Below the pieces are notes generated by a model that saw nothing but the letters and a program-made list of their open reading frames with translations, was not told where the DNA came from and searched no databases. Source: Oikopleura dioica (Eukaryota > Chordata > Appendicularia > Copelata > Oikopleuridae). Taken from it: DNA of 64,000 nucleotides. This document shows positions 44,711 to 54,067 of the stretch, piece after piece. Position 1 is the stretch's first letter, and every line of letters begins with the position of its first letter. The stretch covers positions 14,327,001 to 14,391,000 of the forward strand of contig OU015567.1 of NCBI GenBank assembly GCA_907165135.1, in the 5' to 3' direction. A program made the position numbers and the translations under genes.

Positions 44711-45319
44711 TACTGTTGATATCTTGACAACGCCTCATATCTGAATAAAGCGGATACAAAACTGACAATTTTTAATTGTTGGCCATCTTGCTTGTTAGTT
44801 TAAGCATCGCGCCCTCAAGAGGCGATTGTAGGTATAACCTTATATGTTCATATATTGATCTACTCTGAAGTTCCAGCGCATCCTTTTGACTTTAATAAAC
44901 TTCTACGAAAGAAAGTAAATCAATCAGAGAAATTCCGACACTGATGAGCGACGAAGCAATTTGTTCCATTTGGGAGCAGGCTAGAACTCCTCCTAGAATG
45001 ATTTTGGTCGATCTGTGGAGATTCTTGAATTCGAACAAGATTGACAAGGAAAAGACACCCAGCCTCGCTGCTGGCAGGCTCATTCTTTTTCAAACCATCA
45101 TCAATCGAAGTTCACGAGGACTCAGTTTATTAAAATAATTAGAAATATTTACAGAGAGAAAGCGCTCGAAATTAACTGCTTAAAGACGAAATGATTAAAG
45201 CGATTTGTGTCTATAAAAACTCAGGGCTGCGATTGGCAAAAATGACGACGGTTTTGCTTTGTTCGGGTTATTCCATGAGGCCCGTGGTTTAATCTTAACG
45301 AATGTGTATTTTTTACTAG
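44711..45319. other. Intergenic stretch, one doubtful ORF
   Basis: A plus-strand frame at 44944-45138 opens with MSDEAICSIWEQARTPP and looks partly protein-like, but no splice connection to either neighbour could be made. Confidence 0.3.
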
Positions 45320-45327
45320 TATATAAA
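45320..45327 (+). promoter_or_regulatory. TATA box of the repeat-rich kinase gene
   Basis: TATATAAA lies 93 bp before the first in-frame ATG (45420), with stop codons in frame upstream, which supports that ATG as the start. Confidence 0.5.
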
Positions 45328-45419
45328 CCTCCTCGAAGCTAGAAGAACAACTCTACCGCATCGACCCCAAAGAGGAGACACTATATCTCCCTGGAGGATA
45401 CGCAGGTCTCTTTTTGGTC

Positions 45420-48400
45420 ATGAATCAGAGTAATCGTGAAAACGAGTTCAAACCTCAAAGTACCGATTCGTTCATTTTCGAAGAACTCATGAAAATCGAC
45501 CTCGAGAATGGCGCCTGTGCAAGCCATTTCCGAGTTGTTGCGAGTTTTACTTTCAACTTCGAAATTCTAAAAAGCTCGCTTTGGGAAAAATGTAAGCAAA
45601 TTTTTTCAAATAACAAAGAAATCCGTTATTTTCTTCAAAAGATGAGATAAACTGGGCGTATAAAATCGGCGGCTACACCGTCTTCACAGCGCCAAATGAT
45701 ACAGTTCAACGAACAATGGTTGGAAATAGTCCTTATTCAAAAGAAGAAATTTATGAAATGCTCTATTCGACAGATCAGATGCTGATTTACTTGCTAGAAG
45801 ATATGCTAAAGGAGGTTGGCATCGTTCTTTGAGAATTGAAAAAGAACCAAATTTATCAATAATAATGCTAGGTAGTAGGGGTTATCATTCGAGCCGCCCC
45901 TAACCCAAAATCTAAACCAGGGGCTACGCCCCCGGGACCCCCTTAAGAGTTCCGAGTCCCTAACCCTAACCAATAGCTCAGATTCTAGAGATATTGGATG
46001 GCTCGAATCATAGGCTCGAATGATAACCCCTCTCTACGTAATGCTAATCTGGAGACCAGAGTCAATGTCTTTAAGATTGCTAATAAAAAACCGCTAATAA
46101 TGATTCATAAATGATGTTGTCAACCTCTTGAAGGATCTTACAGTCGACGAAGCGCACGACGTTGTAATGATTCCATCTCAACTTGCTTTCACATTGCCAA
46201 GCTACGCGAGTAGTTGCTATTATCACTGCTTGATTTTCCTTTTGGAGACTTTTCCAAAACTGCAGTTCAACGGCTGCTCATTTTTCAACCACACTTCTCT
46301 GCTTCTTTTCAAACCGCTGGTGAGGAAACTCCTCAATAGAGGCTTGAATCCTTTTATTCCTCCGAATTATGACTCTGCAGGATCGCAATACTTCAATTGG
46401 TACATAATGGAATACAGTTTCGAGGCACACGAAGAGCTGCAAGAATGCACAATACAGGTCAAGGTTTCGCAAAGTGGCGTTATACAATTTTTGGAACAAT
46501 TAAGCTTGGACGAGTAGTTAAAGGAATTTCTAAGGGTGGACGACGAAAAAATGACGGACAGAGATGGAAATTTTCTAAACAGAGCCGAGCAACTTTGCGG
46601 GCATAATACAAATTTTGGAACTTTTCAGCCTTGGACGGGGAAAAAAGGAACTTTTAAGCTTGGACGAGGAAAAAAGGAACTGTTAAGCTTTGAAGAGGAA
46701 AAAAGGAACTGTTAAGCTTGGACGAGTAAAAGGAATTTTCGATTTGGAAAATTTTTTCAAATTGAATTTTAAGGGTGTTAGAGGCCTACCGGCCTAGAGA
46801 AACCCCTTAAAATGTTCCTTTCGATCCCCTCTTTCATTTAAACGGGGTTTCATTAGGCCGGGAGGCCTTAAAAACCCTTAAAATTTAATTTGAAAAAATT
46901 TTCCAAATCGAAAATTCCTTTTTTCCTCTTCCAAGCTTAACAGTTCCTTTTTTTCCTCGTCCAAGGCTGAAAAGTTCCAAAATTTGTATTATGCCCGCAA
47001 AGTTGCTCGGCTCTGTTTAGAAAATTTCCATCTCTGTCCGTCATTTTGTTGAACCTTGTTGCAGCGTGATTTATTCTGGGAAGAGCCAGTCTTCTTTCAG
47101 AACAAAAAATATATCGAAGAACTGGACATTTACGATGACCTGGTCAAAAAGTACGTCACCGGATATTCAGTCGATGGTGTTCCTTTAACCACAACTTATA
47201 ATTCGTGGTACGATATATCATGCAACAAAAGCTGCGATGATAATTGTGATCAAGCTATTCCCGCCATGCAGTTCTTTTTCGGCCAGCTGATCGACAAACA
47301 GCCTACGAAACTTCTTGGAAACGGTGGCCAAGGATCTGTTTTCGAATGCACATGGCACGGAACAAAAGCTGCGGCGAAATTTATTCCCAATCCGAAAATC
47401 CAATTATTCGAAGTTTTCGAAGACGCGCCGCATAATCTCATGGATCCGCTGCGCGAGAAAAAGATGAGACAGCTTTACACAAGCAAGGCCTCTGAGTTTT
47501 ACATCGCCAGGGAAATCAAGCATCCTCATGTCTTGCATGTGTTCGACTTTTTCTTGCAGCATAATAATGGCGAAGACGAGTTTGTCATCGTCTCTGAGCT
47601 CTGTGACTCGAAATTGAGCCAAATCAATTTCAACATTTCAGCCATTTTCAAGTTTTTCCTACAGGCTCGGGTCAGTATCGATCTATGCTCGGCACCTGTG
47701 CAGAAAACCTGAGTCAGGATCTGAAAGATTTACGAGACCATTTTTCATAAAAGATCTCTCGGACTCTGACTAAGCTTTTTTCACAGGTTGCCGAGCCAAG
47801 AGTTATACCATGAGGATTATTCGGCAAGGGAGAAAAGTTTTCGCCACCTTTCTCGTTTCCCGACAAAATCAGTGATTTCAGGGTCACTGATTGGTTAAAA
47901 TACCCATTTTTGCGCACTTCTGAGGCAGCGTCTAAAAACTTTCTACCTTTCCGAATCAACCTCATGGTACTTTGAGCTTATTTTTCGCGGTCCCAAGAAG
48001 CAATATGATACGTGAAAATCACTTTTGCGGAGCAAAATTCTAACCCCCATATTTCTTGTGCTCATTAGATAGAGCAACTCCTTAGGAGTCGAATGGTATA
48101 GTTTTAAGGGTCTGAGTCATCATCTATGACGTCATAAGGCCCCCCTTTGAAAAATGGGCATGTCCCCCTGTATCTCCGAAAATTTTCAGAAATATATGGA
48201 GATTTTGGCATCGTTAGAAAGCCCAGCTCAAACTGGCTATGAGCACAAGGTGTGCAAGAAAAAATTTCGACGAAAAAAAAATTTTTTGGGACAAAAACTT
48301 TTCTCAAAAAATTTTTTTTCGGAATTTTTTATTGCGCAACTAGTGCTCATAATCAGTTTGAGCTGAGCTTTCCAACGATACCAAAATCTCTTTATATTTC

Positions 48401-49273
48401 TGAGAATTTTCGGAGATACAGGGGGACATGACCTGACATTTTCAGGTACTTTAAGCACTAGAATTAGAGATATTCCGTTGCTTGGACACATAAAAATTAT
48501 ACCAATCGACTCCTCAGAACCCGCGCTACAAGATCAGCACAAAAAATATTGGGGTCCCGATTTTGCTCCGCAGAAGTCATTTTCATCTATCATATCGACC
48601 CTACAATAAAGGTTACATCAGCGATCAAAGCAATCGGAGAAAAGGGCCTGTCACATGGAGACGTGAAGCCGGAAAATATTTTACTGAAACGAGACAGTGT
48701 GACTGGTGAATTTTCCGTCCGCTTGGCTGACTTCGGAATGGCTGGCATTATAGGAGGAACACCTTTATTTATGGCGCCAGAAGTATTGAAAAAATCGATA
48801 CCTTATTTTTCTGATATATACTCGCTTGGCATTTCGATTCTCTTTACTGTCTATGAGATACACTTGGCGTTCAAGCTCTTCTTGATTCCAGGTTTAGTAT
48901 AAGAAAACTTTGTCGTTCTAGTCCAAATTCTTTAGTTGACAGCAACGTCCTTCGATCAGCGAAAAAAATCGCCCAAAAACATGAACTGACGAATTTCATT
49001 TCAAAAATGATCTCGGACGATCCCGCGATCAGGCCAAACATCGACCAGGTGAAGCAGTTTCTTTCGCTCCAGCGGTTCGCTTTTGCCGACGAAAAAAAGA
49101 TATCGGCAAAGGATCTCGGAATAGATGACGACCTGGAAGTCATACAGTCGAGTGTTGACAAGGATGTGAAGAAACGAGCTCTTAAATTTGAACATTCCCC
49201 ATTTTCCGCGGTGAACATTATGAATTCATTCAATCATTTGACATCGTATGAGGAACTATCAAAGGCAGGATAA
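45420..49273 (+). CDS. Serine/threonine kinase with a novel N-terminal region, 630 aa; introns full of mobile elements
   Basis: Six exons join in phase: 45420-45591, 45642-45814, 46134-46457, 47065-47670, 48612-48891 and 48936-49273. About 330 N-terminal residues show no family I know. The kinase domain is complete: LLGNGGQGSVFECTWHG (glycine loop), AAAKFI (lysine), EIKHPHVLHVFDFF, LSHGDVKPENILL (catalytic loop), RLADFGMAGI, LFMAPEVL, DIYSLGISILF, and DDPAIRPNIDQV at the end. All catalytic residues are kept. About 90 residues follow without a domain. Three introns are 319, 607 and 941 nt and are occupied by a hAT-type MITE, a 494-bp foldback, a CTGAGTCAG MITE and further inverted repeats. The other two are about 45-50 nt. 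Confidence 0.75.
45871..46038. mobile_element. hAT-type MITE with 8-bp target duplication
   Basis: The element has inverted ends (GGGGTTATCATTCGAGC and GCTCGAATGATAACCCC) and is flanked by an exact 8-bp direct repeat, TAATGCTA (45863-45870 and 46039-46046). Eight-base duplications with short TIRs mark hAT-family mobility. The interior contains CCCCTAACCC and TCCCTAACCCTAACC, resembling telomere repeats. Confidence 0.9.
46551..47044. repeat. Foldback element with about 87-bp nearly perfect arms
   Basis: The left terminus ATGACGGACAGAGATGGAAA and the right terminus TTTCCATCTCTGTCCGTCAT are exact inverses, and identity continues for about 87 bp. Further in, both arms contain a degenerate minisatellite with units like AAGGAACTGTTAAGCTTGGA, then a second inverted block around AATTTAATTTGAAAAAATTT. 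No coding sequence. Confidence 0.9.
47690..47803. repeat. MITE, CTGAGTCAG family, copy 9 (in a kinase intron)
   Basis: GCTCGGCACCTGTGCAG, AAAACCTGAGTCAGGATC on the left; GGACTCTGACTAAGC and ACAGGTTGCCGAGCC on the right. It begins about 20 bp after the splice donor. Confidence 0.85.
48159..48432. repeat. Inverted repeat, about 85-bp arms (in a kinase intron)
   Basis: TGTCCCCCTGTATCTCCGAA at the left returns as TTCGGAGATACAGGGGGACA at the right. The inner arms keep AGCTCAAACTGGCTATGAGC / GCTCATAATCAGTTTGAGCT. The loop is a T/A-rich stretch. Confidence 0.85.
48484..48598. repeat. Dispersed repeat fragment, copy 2
   Basis: Matches 31100-31205 as described there. It lies directly before the acceptor of kinase exon 5. 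Confidence 0.65.
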
Positions 49274-49468
49274 AACTCATTTCTAATTTTTCATTAGAAA
49301 TAAAATTTATTAAAATTAAATACAAACTTTATTTATCCTTTGAAGGCGACGAAAATGATCAGCAAAACAATCCATGACCAGGTTTTGTTTACCCCATAGT
49401 ACTGTATTATTTGATAATTCATCAAATAGGGCGACTCTTTCAAATGTTGGGCTTTTGCTACAGCAAGT

Positions 49469-49988
49469 ATGCTTCGATCTTCAATCCGTAAAATGGTAAA
49501 AGGATCGTTTACAGAAGTCTGTGCACTTATCCTTTATCAGCTTTATAATCGATCAAAAGAGTTGCAAAATTTCTCGGAGAAGGAAAAGGCTGACTTTATG
49601 GCTGTTCTCGATCATCCATCACACCATAAGGTAAATAAGATAATTGGTTCTTGCTTCAAGTATTTGCAGACTCTGAGATCAGAGCTGATGATGACTGTGA
49701 TTCCAACAAAAATGAACGCGAATGAACTCGAATCTCAAGCAGCACTGCTTGATCACGTGATGCACAGACTTTCAAAGGCCACATTTCTCCAGCGAGAAGG
49801 TAAAATTGTCTCATTTTTCAGCGCTTTCAGAAATTTTAGGCGTTCATCTTCTTGGCAGCTTGAAACCAATTTTCGATCGAATAAGCCGAGTTGAACCCGT
49901 CTTGGAAATATTCTTCCATCCTACGGAATATGATAAAAGCGGATCGAGTTTAAAGTTCTGGGCTCATCAACCTGTGTTGAAAACCTGA
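49469..49988 (+). CDS. Small protein of 149 aa whose end is supplied by a MITE
   Basis: Exons 49469-49630, 49670-49799 and 49831-49988 join in phase. The ATG lies 5 nt behind TTGCTACAG, a trans-splice acceptor. The protein is mostly alpha-helical by look (EVCALILYQLYNRSKELQNF, LLDHVMHRLSKATFLQ), with no recognised family. The last reading frame runs from KSGSSLKFW straight into the MITE at 49960 and stops at a TGA inside its end. Possible coding sequence beyond the MITE (50,085-50,320) suggests that an earlier, longer gene was cut short; I could not join those pieces in phase. Confidence 0.5.
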
Positions 49989-50044
49989 GTCAGGGTCCTG
50001 AAAAGCCCCTCGCTACGCAGGTTTTCAAAACAGGTTTTCGAGTC
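49960..50044. repeat. MITE, CTGAGTCAG family, copy 10
   Basis: TCTGGGCTCATCAACCTGTG, GAAAACCTGAGTCAGGGTCC, a short core with CGCTACGC, then AGGTTTTCAAAACAGGTTTT and CGAGTCCAG. The right CTGACTCAG word is lost. Confidence 0.8.
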
Positions 50045-50487
50045 CAGTTGAAGTCTTATGGGGTTGTTGGCGACTTTTTCAGTGCTATAAATCAGAAAAA
50101 GACACTTGTTTGCCCGGTCAAGTAACGACTGTACAATTTATAACTTGAAATTGACGAAATCCTAGTACTGGGTCGGTTGAGATGAAGCATGCAATGTGCC
50201 TGTATGAATTTGATGAAAACGATAAGTCTTTTGTTTTCAAAAACAGCTCCATGGAAAAAACGACGATGAAAATTCCATTGACATCTTTCCAGGTCGAGGT
50301 TCTTTCTTTTAGTCATTTAAATACTTAGTTGAAATATTTTAATTCAAAAAATGAACCTTAAATTGAGACAAAGCTTGGGTATCACATTTCATTTGTTCAA
50401 AAACTTCTCTGAATCGACAGATGAGATAACTTTCATACGAACACCAATAAAATTTCTTACATGTTCTCTTCACTTTTTGCACTATTC

Positions 50488-50655
50488 TAGCAATAAAAAT
50501 TCTATTGCGATAAAGCAAAACAAACAGTATAAAAAGAAGGGAAAGAAGGAAAATTGTCTCTAGAAGGATGCTTGTTGTTCTTCTCAGCTGACAGTATATA
50601 AGCGTGTTTTCTAAATTTTCAATCTCATTTCATTTTGTCGAAAACAAGAAAGACT
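50488..50655 (+). promoter_or_regulatory. Second copy of the histone H2B promoter
   Basis: This segment matches the 170 bp upstream of the H2B start codon (about 52400-52570): CTCTAGAAGGATGCTTGTTG then TTCTT, a TATATAAGCG TATA box (50595-50602) and CATTTCATTTTGTC. Where H2B has its ATG this copy reads AAGACTG, so no histone starts here. The next gene downstream is the membrane protein at 50781. Confidence 0.8.
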
Positions 50656-50780
50656 GAAAATAATAGGCTGAAAATAATAATTGGAAAGGAAACAAAGTGA
50701 TACAGCGACTTCTCGGAACTAAACTATCGCTAAGAGTCAAGATCGCTAGGAAAGAATTCTTAGAAAGTGAATATTTTCAT

Positions 50781-51318
50781 ATGGCAAACAGCAAAGAAAA
50801 TAACCTGAGCAATATGGTAAAATAGGACATTAAAAGTCATGATTGTATTTTGCAGCAAAATTCCCAGATCGACGGGATCATTATCGCCAAGTGGTTTCTC
50901 CTCACAGGTTTTTTCCATTTCGAGATAGAGAAGTATCGTTTAGTCGTCTTTATTTTGTCGGCGGTTGCCATTATCCTCGTTCCAATGCTAGGGCCGGTTT
51001 TCTTTATGTCTAACGTTGGACTGGTCATTATCGGAATTGGTTGTACTCTCGGCAGAAGTGTATTTTGCTCTGAAAACGGAAAAAATTTGTGGTTGTTGAC
51101 TATCGTAAGTTAAGAAATTTATGAAAAATACCGAGAGAAATGTCATTCAGAGAATCTTATTTCCTCTTGCAATCCTTTGGAATATGCTCGTTCTGGCGTT
51201 GATGTCCCTAGACTTTTTGATAACCCAAGAGTTTGGCGAGTATAAAAGCGCAGTGATTCCTGCCATCATCCTTTTCATTCTCTATCTCGCTCTTTTATAC
51301 ATGTCGCTGAAACACTGA
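50781..51318 (+). CDS. Small multi-pass membrane protein, copy 1, 138 aa
   Basis: Exons 50781-50816, 50856-50907, 50944-51104 and 51151-51318 join in phase; introns are 39, 36 and 46 nt. Hydrophobic helices: VVFILSAVAIILVPMLG, VGLVIIGIGCTLGRSV, and in the last exon AILWNMLVLALMSL and AIILFILYLALLYMSL, so about four membrane passes with short loops. The order resembles small tetraspan proteins, but no family motif is recognised. It lies behind a copied H2B promoter and is followed by a related gene at 51704, then H2B. Confidence 0.72.
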
Positions 51319-51703
51319 TGCTGTACTTCGATCATAAAACCGAAAATTCAACCTCCAAATATACTATCAGCTGATTTAGAAGCAGTGATTCTGTTTGCAA
51401 GTATTCCAACTATAATCTTTGTTGAAAGCACAAAGAGTCAGCTTAGCAGGGACCTAAGTAAGCATAAAAGAATTTCTTTTCCGGATAAGATCAGAAATAA
51501 AATATAGAGCAAACAAATAGTTACAGTGTCCTCTTCGAGTAAATCTCCAACCTACAGAAGAAGTATTCAAAAATAAATTGTTTCAAATTGCGAGCAGCAA
51601 AAAGATAACCTGAGAAATATGGTAAAAGAGAAAATATGTAACTTATTAGTTATAACACTAGTCGCGGGAGAATTCCGAAAATTCATGGGGATGTGCTGGG
51701 GAA

Positions 51704-52333
51704 ATGTCTATGCGTCGATTTCGGGGGATCATCATCGCCCAGTGGTTTCTTCTTATAGGTTTTGCATATTTAGAAACATAATTTCTATATTTATCTTTCA
51801 GCCGTAATTATTCTATTCATAACTGCTGTCACTCTTGTTCCACCCCTTGGAGACGGCTTCATTATATCGAACATTGGACTTGCCATCATCGGAATGACCG
51901 CATCCGGTCTTGGCAGGAGTGTTTATACTTCCAAAAATATGAATAGCCAGGACTGGTTGTTGAAGAAAGCGCTGTTGAATGTAACCGTAAGATGAAGAAT
52001 GAGGTCGAATCAGAAAGAGAAGTTTTCTTTCAGAATTTATTCTTCGTACTCGCAATAATTTGGAACATGCTCGTTGGTGCTGGAGCAATTGTATTAACAG
52101 CCTTAAATTTCGGTGAAAATCTGACTCTGGAACGGATTATGCCTTGTATCATCTTGTTCATTCTTTATATCGTCCTTTTCTTCATGTCTCTCGTTACTCT
52201 CATTATGCAGGTAAGCATAACAAAGCTTTCATTCCGTTTAACTTCATCGAGACATGCTGCGTATGGAATAAAAACGAACGAAACTCGATTAATGAATCAT
52301 AAAAAGAAACAAGAAAAAAACTTTCTTCCTTGA
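51704..52333 (+). CDS. Small multi-pass membrane protein, copy 2, about 179 aa
   Basis: Exons 51704-51758, 51802-51986 and 52034-52333 join in phase and align helix by helix with copy 1 (GIIIAQWFLL, NIGLAIIGMTASGLGRSV, WNMLVGAGAIVLTALNF, CIILFILYIVLFFMSL). The first exon of copy 1 is recognisable upstream (51590-51630) but has lost its ATG and its frame, so translation must start elsewhere; I use ATG 51704. The last exon reads on past a possible donor (ATTATGCAG^GTAAGC) to a stop at 52333. Another exon or a shorter end is possible. It could be a gene in decay. Confidence 0.55.
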
Positions 52334-52399
52334 TTTCAAGTAAAAAAATATTCAACAAAGTCTTCTGTCTGTTCCTCGTTGTTAAAATTCTAGCATTTC

Positions 52400-52570
52400 T
52401 AGACTAAAATTCTAGTGCGAGCTAAAATCAAAACAAATATTGAAAGAAGGGTTGAGGAAAGAAGGAATTATCTCTAGAAGGATGCTTGTTGTTCTTCCCA
52501 CCTGACTGTATATAAGCGCGTGTTTTTCCCATTTTCAGTCACATTTCATTTTTGTCAAAAAACAAAAAAG
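52400..52570 (+). promoter_or_regulatory. Histone H2B promoter with TATA box
   Basis: CTCTAGAAGGATGCTTGTTG, CTTCCCACC and TATATAAGCG (TATA at 52509-52516) precede the ATG by about 55 bp. The same arrangement is repeated at 50488-50655. Confidence 0.8.
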
Positions 52571-52915
52571 ATGCCCAAGAACGTTTCCAAAGCCGCCAAG
52601 CCCGCCGCCGGTGCCCGAAAGTACCGAAAGGCCCGAAAGGAGTCCTTCGGCATCTACATCTACAAGGTCCTGAAGCAGGTGCACCCCGAGCAGGGAATCT
52701 CCACCAAAGCCATGTCCATCATGAACTCGTTCGTGAACGACATCTTTGAGCGAGTCGGCTCCGAGGCTTCCCGATTGGCCCAGATCAACAAGAGATCTAC
52801 CATCTCTTCTCGAGAGATTCAGTCGGCTTGCAAGCTCCTTCTCCCCGGCGAGATTGGCAAGCACGCCATCTCTGAGGGAACCAAGGCTGTGACCAAGTAC
52901 CAAGCTTCTAAGTAA
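52571..52915 (+). CDS. Histone H2B, 114 aa
   Basis: The protein has a short Lys/Ala tail followed by the histone fold: [59 protein letters not shown] and the C-terminal [13 protein letters not shown]. This is canonical apart from the tail, which is shorter than in vertebrates (about 125 aa total). I start at the ATG matching histone N-termini and not at the upstream in-frame start at 52520. It is intronless and followed by the histone stem-loop, hence replication-dependent. Confidence 0.98.
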   Translation: MPKNVSKAAKPAAGARKYRKARKESFGIYIYKVLKQVHPEQGISTKAMSIMNSFVNDIFERVGSEASRLAQINKRSTISSREIQSACKLLLPGEIGKHAISEGTKAVTKYQASK

Positions 52916-52942
52916 ATTTTCAATTTACGAAGAGCTAAAACC

Positions 52943-52958
52943 GGCCCTTTTCAGGGCC
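52943..52958 (+). terminator. Histone mRNA 3' stem-loop of H2B
   Basis: GGCCCTTTTCAGGGCC then ACAAA, 27 nt after the stop. Confidence 0.93.
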
Positions 52959-53449
52959 ACAAATAATTCCCCAAAAAGCTACAGACATTGCGTCATTTCG
53001 TGAACATTGTGTCCTCACTGACGAAGTAGAACAAGTCGGAGTGCGCAAGGCGAAAGCTTACAGAGCTTGAATTCCGTAGGAGAGATTATTTGCCACAGGA
53101 TGTGACAGCCTTATCAAACCTCAGTCGGAGATGGAACTGCTGAATGTTAAATACGGTCTATTTACAGAACTCATAGATAAGTCGCTTTGATCCTATAGTA
53201 GCGTTGAGTAAGGAGGACCTGACCATTCCTACCGCGGTACAGTTATTTACTGATGTCCTCTTCTCAAGGGTCATTATTTTCATGTTACTATGGTTATTTC
53301 GTTTCTTTTTAGGGGATTCCCTAAAGCAAGTGACATGCTGCGTGTCTCCCGGACAACAATCAGTGCATTAGTATGGTTTCCCTAGCTTATAATTAACCAA
53401 TGGAAGATATAAAATCTGTGTTCGATGAAAATATTATACCGAGAACAAG

Positions 53450-53869
53450 ATGGATAAGTTTTTCGAGCAAGACCACCCTTTTCAATCCGTTGTAGAAAAT
53501 GCAAAGAAGGAAAAAGGGGAGTTCCTTGCTAAGGATCCAAAGCATGAAGGAAAAATTTGCGAATACGTAGATGAATGGCTTGACAGGCTTGAAAGTAAAT
53601 AAATGATTTTTCAAATTAACTTTATAACTGCTTATTTAGACAACTACGATTGCGCTGAGTACGAGGACAGATTCGATGAAATTCAAGGTCAGTATCGACG
53701 ATTGATGAGTAGTGTTTGACTGTGAACCTTTATATAAGATTACCTTGACTATACCGCCGATTATTACGGATGCGGTCTTGAACTTTGTGGCCTCACTGCT
53801 GGAGCGGAACAAGTCGCAACAACTACTGCGCCGCTCTTCTTGACTCTTCTGCTTTGGCTTTTCAAGTGA
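53450..53869 (+). CDS. Small acidic protein with a GPI-anchor-like C-terminus, 107 aa
   Basis: Exons 53450-53594, 53640-53687 and 53739-53869 join in phase with introns of 45 and 51 nt. A TATAAAA lies 42 bp upstream. The protein is acidic and Tyr/Asp/Glu-rich (EYVDEWLDRLENNYDCAEYE) with four cysteines, and ends with a small-residue/hydrophobic tail (GAEQVATTTAPLFLTLLLWL) typical of GPI-anchor signals or tail anchors. No signal peptide is visible at this start. A hydrophobic start (MLLWLFRFFLG) lies upstream near 53,284 but could not be joined in phase. Function unknown. Confidence 0.55.
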
Positions 53870-54017
53870 ACAGCTTCTTGAAGAAACCTTCTTCTACTCG
53901 CTACTTCTGAAGTAGAACTTCATACTTACGTATGGCTTTCATTCATTTATTCCAAATAAATCAGCTTTGATTATATGTCGATAGCTGTCAACTCGACGAT
54001 AGCTGTTCAATTTTTGT

Positions 54018-54033
54018 GGCCCTTAAAAGGGCC
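54018..54033 (-). terminator. Histone-type 3' stem-loop of the diverged H4 gene
   Basis: Read on the minus strand it is GGCCCTTTTAAGGGCC followed by ACAAA, 34 nt after the stop of the 54068-54349 gene, identical to the H1 and H4 hairpins. Confidence 0.9.
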
Positions 54034-54067
54034 GATTTAAAGACCCAAAGGTGCAAAATCCTCGAAT

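Noticed and set aside
52535-52903. Minus-strand frame opposite H2B
   Set aside because: Shadow of a codon-biased histone gene; same for the frames opposite H4 at 54607-55032.
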